64,000 nucleotides of DNA from Paroceanicella profunda (GTDB lineage: Bacteria; Pseudomonadota; Alphaproteobacteria; Rhodobacterales; Rhodobacteraceae), in contig NZ_CP040819.1 of the NCBI RefSeq assembly GCF_005887635.2, positions 434,001 to 498,000 of the forward strand, given 5' to 3'. The notes under the pieces are model-generated. The model had not been told where the DNA came from and made no database searches. It worked only from the letters and a program-made list of their open reading frames with translations. The position numbers and the translations under genes are program-made. This document shows, piece after piece, positions 62,030 through 64,000 of this stretch. Numbering within the stretch: position 1 is the stretch's first letter; every line of letters begins with the position of its first letter.

Positions 62030-63670
62030 TCAGGCCTCTGCCCGGGCCCGGCGCCAGCGCTCCCAGGCCTCCGGCGAATCGAGGTCTGTCACCGCCGCCT
62101 CGCCCGGCGTGGGCACGTCGACGAGGAAGCTGCCGGCATCGCGCAGGATGGCCCGGGCGCCGCGGTCGCCCTCCAGCCCGGCGAGGCTCTCGAAGAAGCG
62201 CCGGCCGAACAGCACGGGCTGGCCCGGCTGGCCGGATTCGGTGACGGCGCGGCAGATCTCCCGGCCCTCCATCGGGTCGAAGGCGGCAATCAGCCGGTCG
62301 AGATGGCCGGGGCCGATGTCCGGCATGTCGGCGAGCGCGATGATCACCGCGTCGACATCGCCGCCGAGGCTCCGCATCCCGGCACGAATCGAGGCCGCCA
62401 TGCCCTCCGCGGCCTGCGGATTGGCCACCAGGCCCAGCCCCTCCACCCCCTCGAGCGCCGCGGCGCGCGGGCCGTCGAGACGGTCCAGCACCACCTGCAC
62501 CTGGCGCACCTGCGCGCCGGCGCAGGCGCGCGCGGCATGGGCGAGCAGCGGCCCGTCCGCCACCGGTTCCAGCAGCTTGTCGCGCCCGCGCATGCGCCGG
62601 GCCGAGCCGGCCGCGAGCAGCAGCACCTCCACCACCGGGCGCCCGCGCGCCGTGGTGCCGCCACGCGGCTGGGGCCGTGACGGGATCTCCTTGAGCAGCC
62701 CGCCCACGCCCATCGCGGCGATCTCCGCATCGCCCACCGGCACGCCGCAGATCACCCGCTCCAGAACCCAGTCGGCGCCGTTCAACGCGAGGGAGCGCAC
62801 GCAGCCCGGCAGGCCGATCACCGGCCGCGCCTGCGCCGTGGCGCCCAGGAACAGCAGGTTGCCCGGGTCCACCGGCATGCCGAAGCGTTCCAGCCGCCCG
62901 CCCGTGGCCACCAGCGCGGCGGGGCCGACATCCTCGCGGTCCTGGGTGGCCGAGCCGCCGAGGATGAGCAGCAGTTCCGCCCCGGCGGCGGACGCGCGGG
63001 TGAGCGCCTCCGCCAGCGCGCCGGTCTCATGCGCCACCACCTCCTCGTGGACGAGGTCTGCGCCCAGGCCGGCAAGCCGGCTGCGCACCGCCTCCACGCC
63101 CTTGGCGATCACGCTGTCCTTCATGCCCGGAATGCGGGTGCTGCACAGGGCGGCGCGGGTGAGGCGCGGCGGCGCGATGCGCATCAGCGGGCCGGTGCCC
63201 GCGGCGGCCAGCGCGGCGGCCACCGTGGCGGCGGGCACGGCATAGGGCAGGATCTTCACCGTGGCGACCATGTCGCGCGCCTCCACCCGGGCGTGCCCGG
63301 CGAGGGTGGCGAGGGTGACGGCCTCGTCAACGGCATTGAAGCGGGCCACGGCGGCGGCATCGACCTCGAACAGCCCGGCCCGGGCCGCGTGCAGGTTCAC
63401 CCGCCCGGTGAAGGGCGCCTGCACGGTGAGGCCGAGGGACGCGGCCTCGGGGGCGAGCGCCGCGGCGACGCGCGCGGCGGCGGCATCCTCCGACATGTCC
63501 TCCGGGGCGAGCCGGGCGGCGATCACGCCCGAAAGCCCTTCCGCCGCCAGCGCGGCGATATCCGCGGCCGAGAGCACGCGCCCCTTGCGCAGACGCCTGC
63601 CTCCGGCCATGAGCGAATGCGCGAGCACCGCGCCCTCGGCCTCCCCCAGCGCGACGCGCCCGAAGATCAT
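62030..63670 (-). CDS. MoeA-like/MobA-like fusion for molybdenum cofactor processing
   Basis: 546 residues. The N-terminal ~345 residues are a molybdopterin-binding (MoeA/MogA-like) region (AHSLMAGGRRLRKGRVL near the start; LLLILGGSATQDREDVGPAALV later); the C-terminal ~200 are an NTP transferase (LLLAAGSARRMRGRDKLLEPV, ALADMPDIGPGHLDRLIAAF). This is the arrangement of the cytidylyl- or guanylyltransferases linked to xanthine dehydrogenase-type enzymes. Its ATG overlaps the XdhC-like stop as ATGA, supporting a role in loading Mo cofactor onto such an enzyme. MocA-type function is likely but the nucleotide is not certain. Confidence 0.85.
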   Translation of the reverse strand: MIFGRVALGEAEGAVLAHSLMAGGRRLRKGRVLSAADIAALAAEGLSGVIAARLAPEDMSEDAAAARVAAALAPEAASLGLTVQAPFTGRVNLHAARAGLFEVDAAAVARFNAVDEAVTLATLAGHARVEARDMVATVKILPYAVPAATVAAALAAAGTGPLMRIAPPRLTRAALCSTRIPGMKDSVIAKGVEAVRSRLAGLGADLVHEEVVAHETGALAEALTRASAAGAELLLILGGSATQDREDVGPAALVATGGRLERFGMPVDPGNLLFLGATAQARPVIGLPGCVRSLALNGADWVLERVICGVPVGDAEIAAMGVGGLLKEIPSRPQPRGGTTARGRPVVEVLLLAAGSARRMRGRDKLLEPVADGPLLAHAARACAGAQVRQVQVVLDRLDGPRAAALEGVEGLGLVANPQAAEGMAASIRAGMRSLGGDVDAVIIALADMPDIGPGHLDRLIAAFDPMEGREICRAVTESGQPGQPVLFGRRFFESLAGLEGDRGARAILRDAGSFLVDVPTPGEAAVTDLDSPEAWERWRRARAEA

Positions 63671-64000
63671 GCCGCGTGCGCCGCGACGCCCGGGCGCGTG
63701 GCCGGCCGGCGCAGGCGCTCGGTGATCTGGGCGAGGATGGCGATGGCGATCTCGGAGGGGGATTTCGCCCCGATATCCGCGCCCACCGGCGCGTGGATGC
63801 GCGCCATCGCCGCGGCGGAGACCCCCTCCGCCCCCAACCGGTCCAGCCGCTTCGCATGGGTGCGGTTGGACCCGAGGCAGCCGAGGTAGAAGCACTCGGA
63901 AGCCAGCGCCACGCGGATCGCGGGGTCGTCGAGCTTCGGGTCATGGGTGAGGGTGACGACGGCGGTGCGCGCGTCCACGCCGATCTGCTGCAGGGCGGCA
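63667..64000 (-). CDS. XdhC-family protein, C-terminal part (5' end outside the window)
   Basis: About 110 residues are visible, open to the window edge. The sequence ALASECFYLGCLGSNRTHAKRLDRL and AKSPSEIAIAILAQI match the Rossmann-like C-terminal domain of XdhC/CoxI proteins, which bind molybdenum cofactor and assist its sulfuration and insertion into xanthine dehydrogenase or CO dehydrogenase-type enzymes. Coupled to the MoeA/MobA-like fusion. Confidence 0.88.
   Translation of the reverse strand, partial: AALQQIGVDARTAVVTLTHDPKLDDPAIRVALASECFYLGCLGSNRTHAKRLDRLGAEGVSAAAMARIHAPVGADIGAKSPSEIAIAILAQITERLRRPATRPGVAAHAA

Overview
The window is a high-GC (roughly 70 percent by eye) chromosomal segment from an alphaproteobacterium, most likely order Rhodobacterales (Rhodobacteraceae/Paracoccaceae). 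The basis is the pccB/pccR divergon typical of that group, the ctaC-ctaB-coxF-ctaG-ctaE order without ctaD, the plant-type glutamate-cysteine ligase, an alphaproteobacterial sigma-32 promoter in front of a small heat shock gene, and dense ATGA/GTGA gene coupling. No tRNA, rRNA, prophage, insertion sequence or CRISPR array was seen. The sequence is core-genome-like; the unusual material is in gene pairings, leaders and intergenic repeats.

Layout. (1) 1-759: 3' end of an unrecognised TPR-like gene, then two tandem repeat tracts. (2) 1266-12349, minus strand: one nucleoside uptake and salvage operon reading BMP-type binding protein, ABC ATPase, a small odd ORF, two permeases, cdd, purine nucleoside phosphorylase, deoC, deoA, deoB, add, upp; a second BMP protein gene (12545-13537) sits upstream with its own terminator. 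(3) 13680-19113, minus strand: a signalling cassette made of an exported SUOX-fold-like protein, a membrane histidine kinase with degenerate catalytic parts, a soluble hybrid kinase with receiver and Hpt domains, and a LuxO/NtrC-like sigma-54 activator. (4) 19348-35414: propionate/propionyl-CoA metabolism (prpE, maeB, methylmalonyl-CoA mutase, pccA, pccB and the divergent regulator pccR) with several small passengers (GSCFA-TPR protein, glycine-zipper lipoprotein, RidA, two unknowns, a Rho-N-like protein). (5) 35709-35933: a 37.5-copy hexamer tract. (6) 35988-40876, minus: GNAT, M16 peptidase, thrC, metY. (7) 41057-47176, plus: topA, rnr and an hsp20 gene with a heat-shock promoter and a probable ROSE-type RNA thermometer. 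(8) 47639-54296: small unknowns, an OmpA-family protein, ubiA head-to-head with rsmE, gshA and a VOC protein. (9) 54479-60297: tldD divergent from the cytochrome c oxidase set ctaC, ctaB, coxF-like, ctaG, ctaE, SURF1. (10) 60317-64000: SIMPL protein, a Pro/Ala-rich membrane protein, a MoeA/MobA-type fusion and the end of an XdhC-like gene.

How the genes work together. Region 2 imports nucleosides, deaminates and phosphorolyses them, and feeds pentose phosphate to central metabolism while recovering bases. Region 4 activates propionate, carboxylates propionyl-CoA and isomerises the product toward succinyl-CoA, with malic enzyme draining C4 acids; PccR is the likely switch, with TTTGCAAA-like sites between pccB and pccR. 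Regions 7 and 8 hold housekeeping RNA/DNA and redox functions; region 9 builds cytochrome aa3 oxidase.

Most noteworthy: the four-gene SUOX-fold/pseudokinase/hybrid-kinase/sigma-54 cassette; the ROSE-like thermometer behind a close sigma-32 match at hsp20; the rule that all three sizeable convergent (tail-to-tail) gaps carry short tandem repeat arrays; and a coupled, possibly decayed ORF inside the nucleoside transporter operon.
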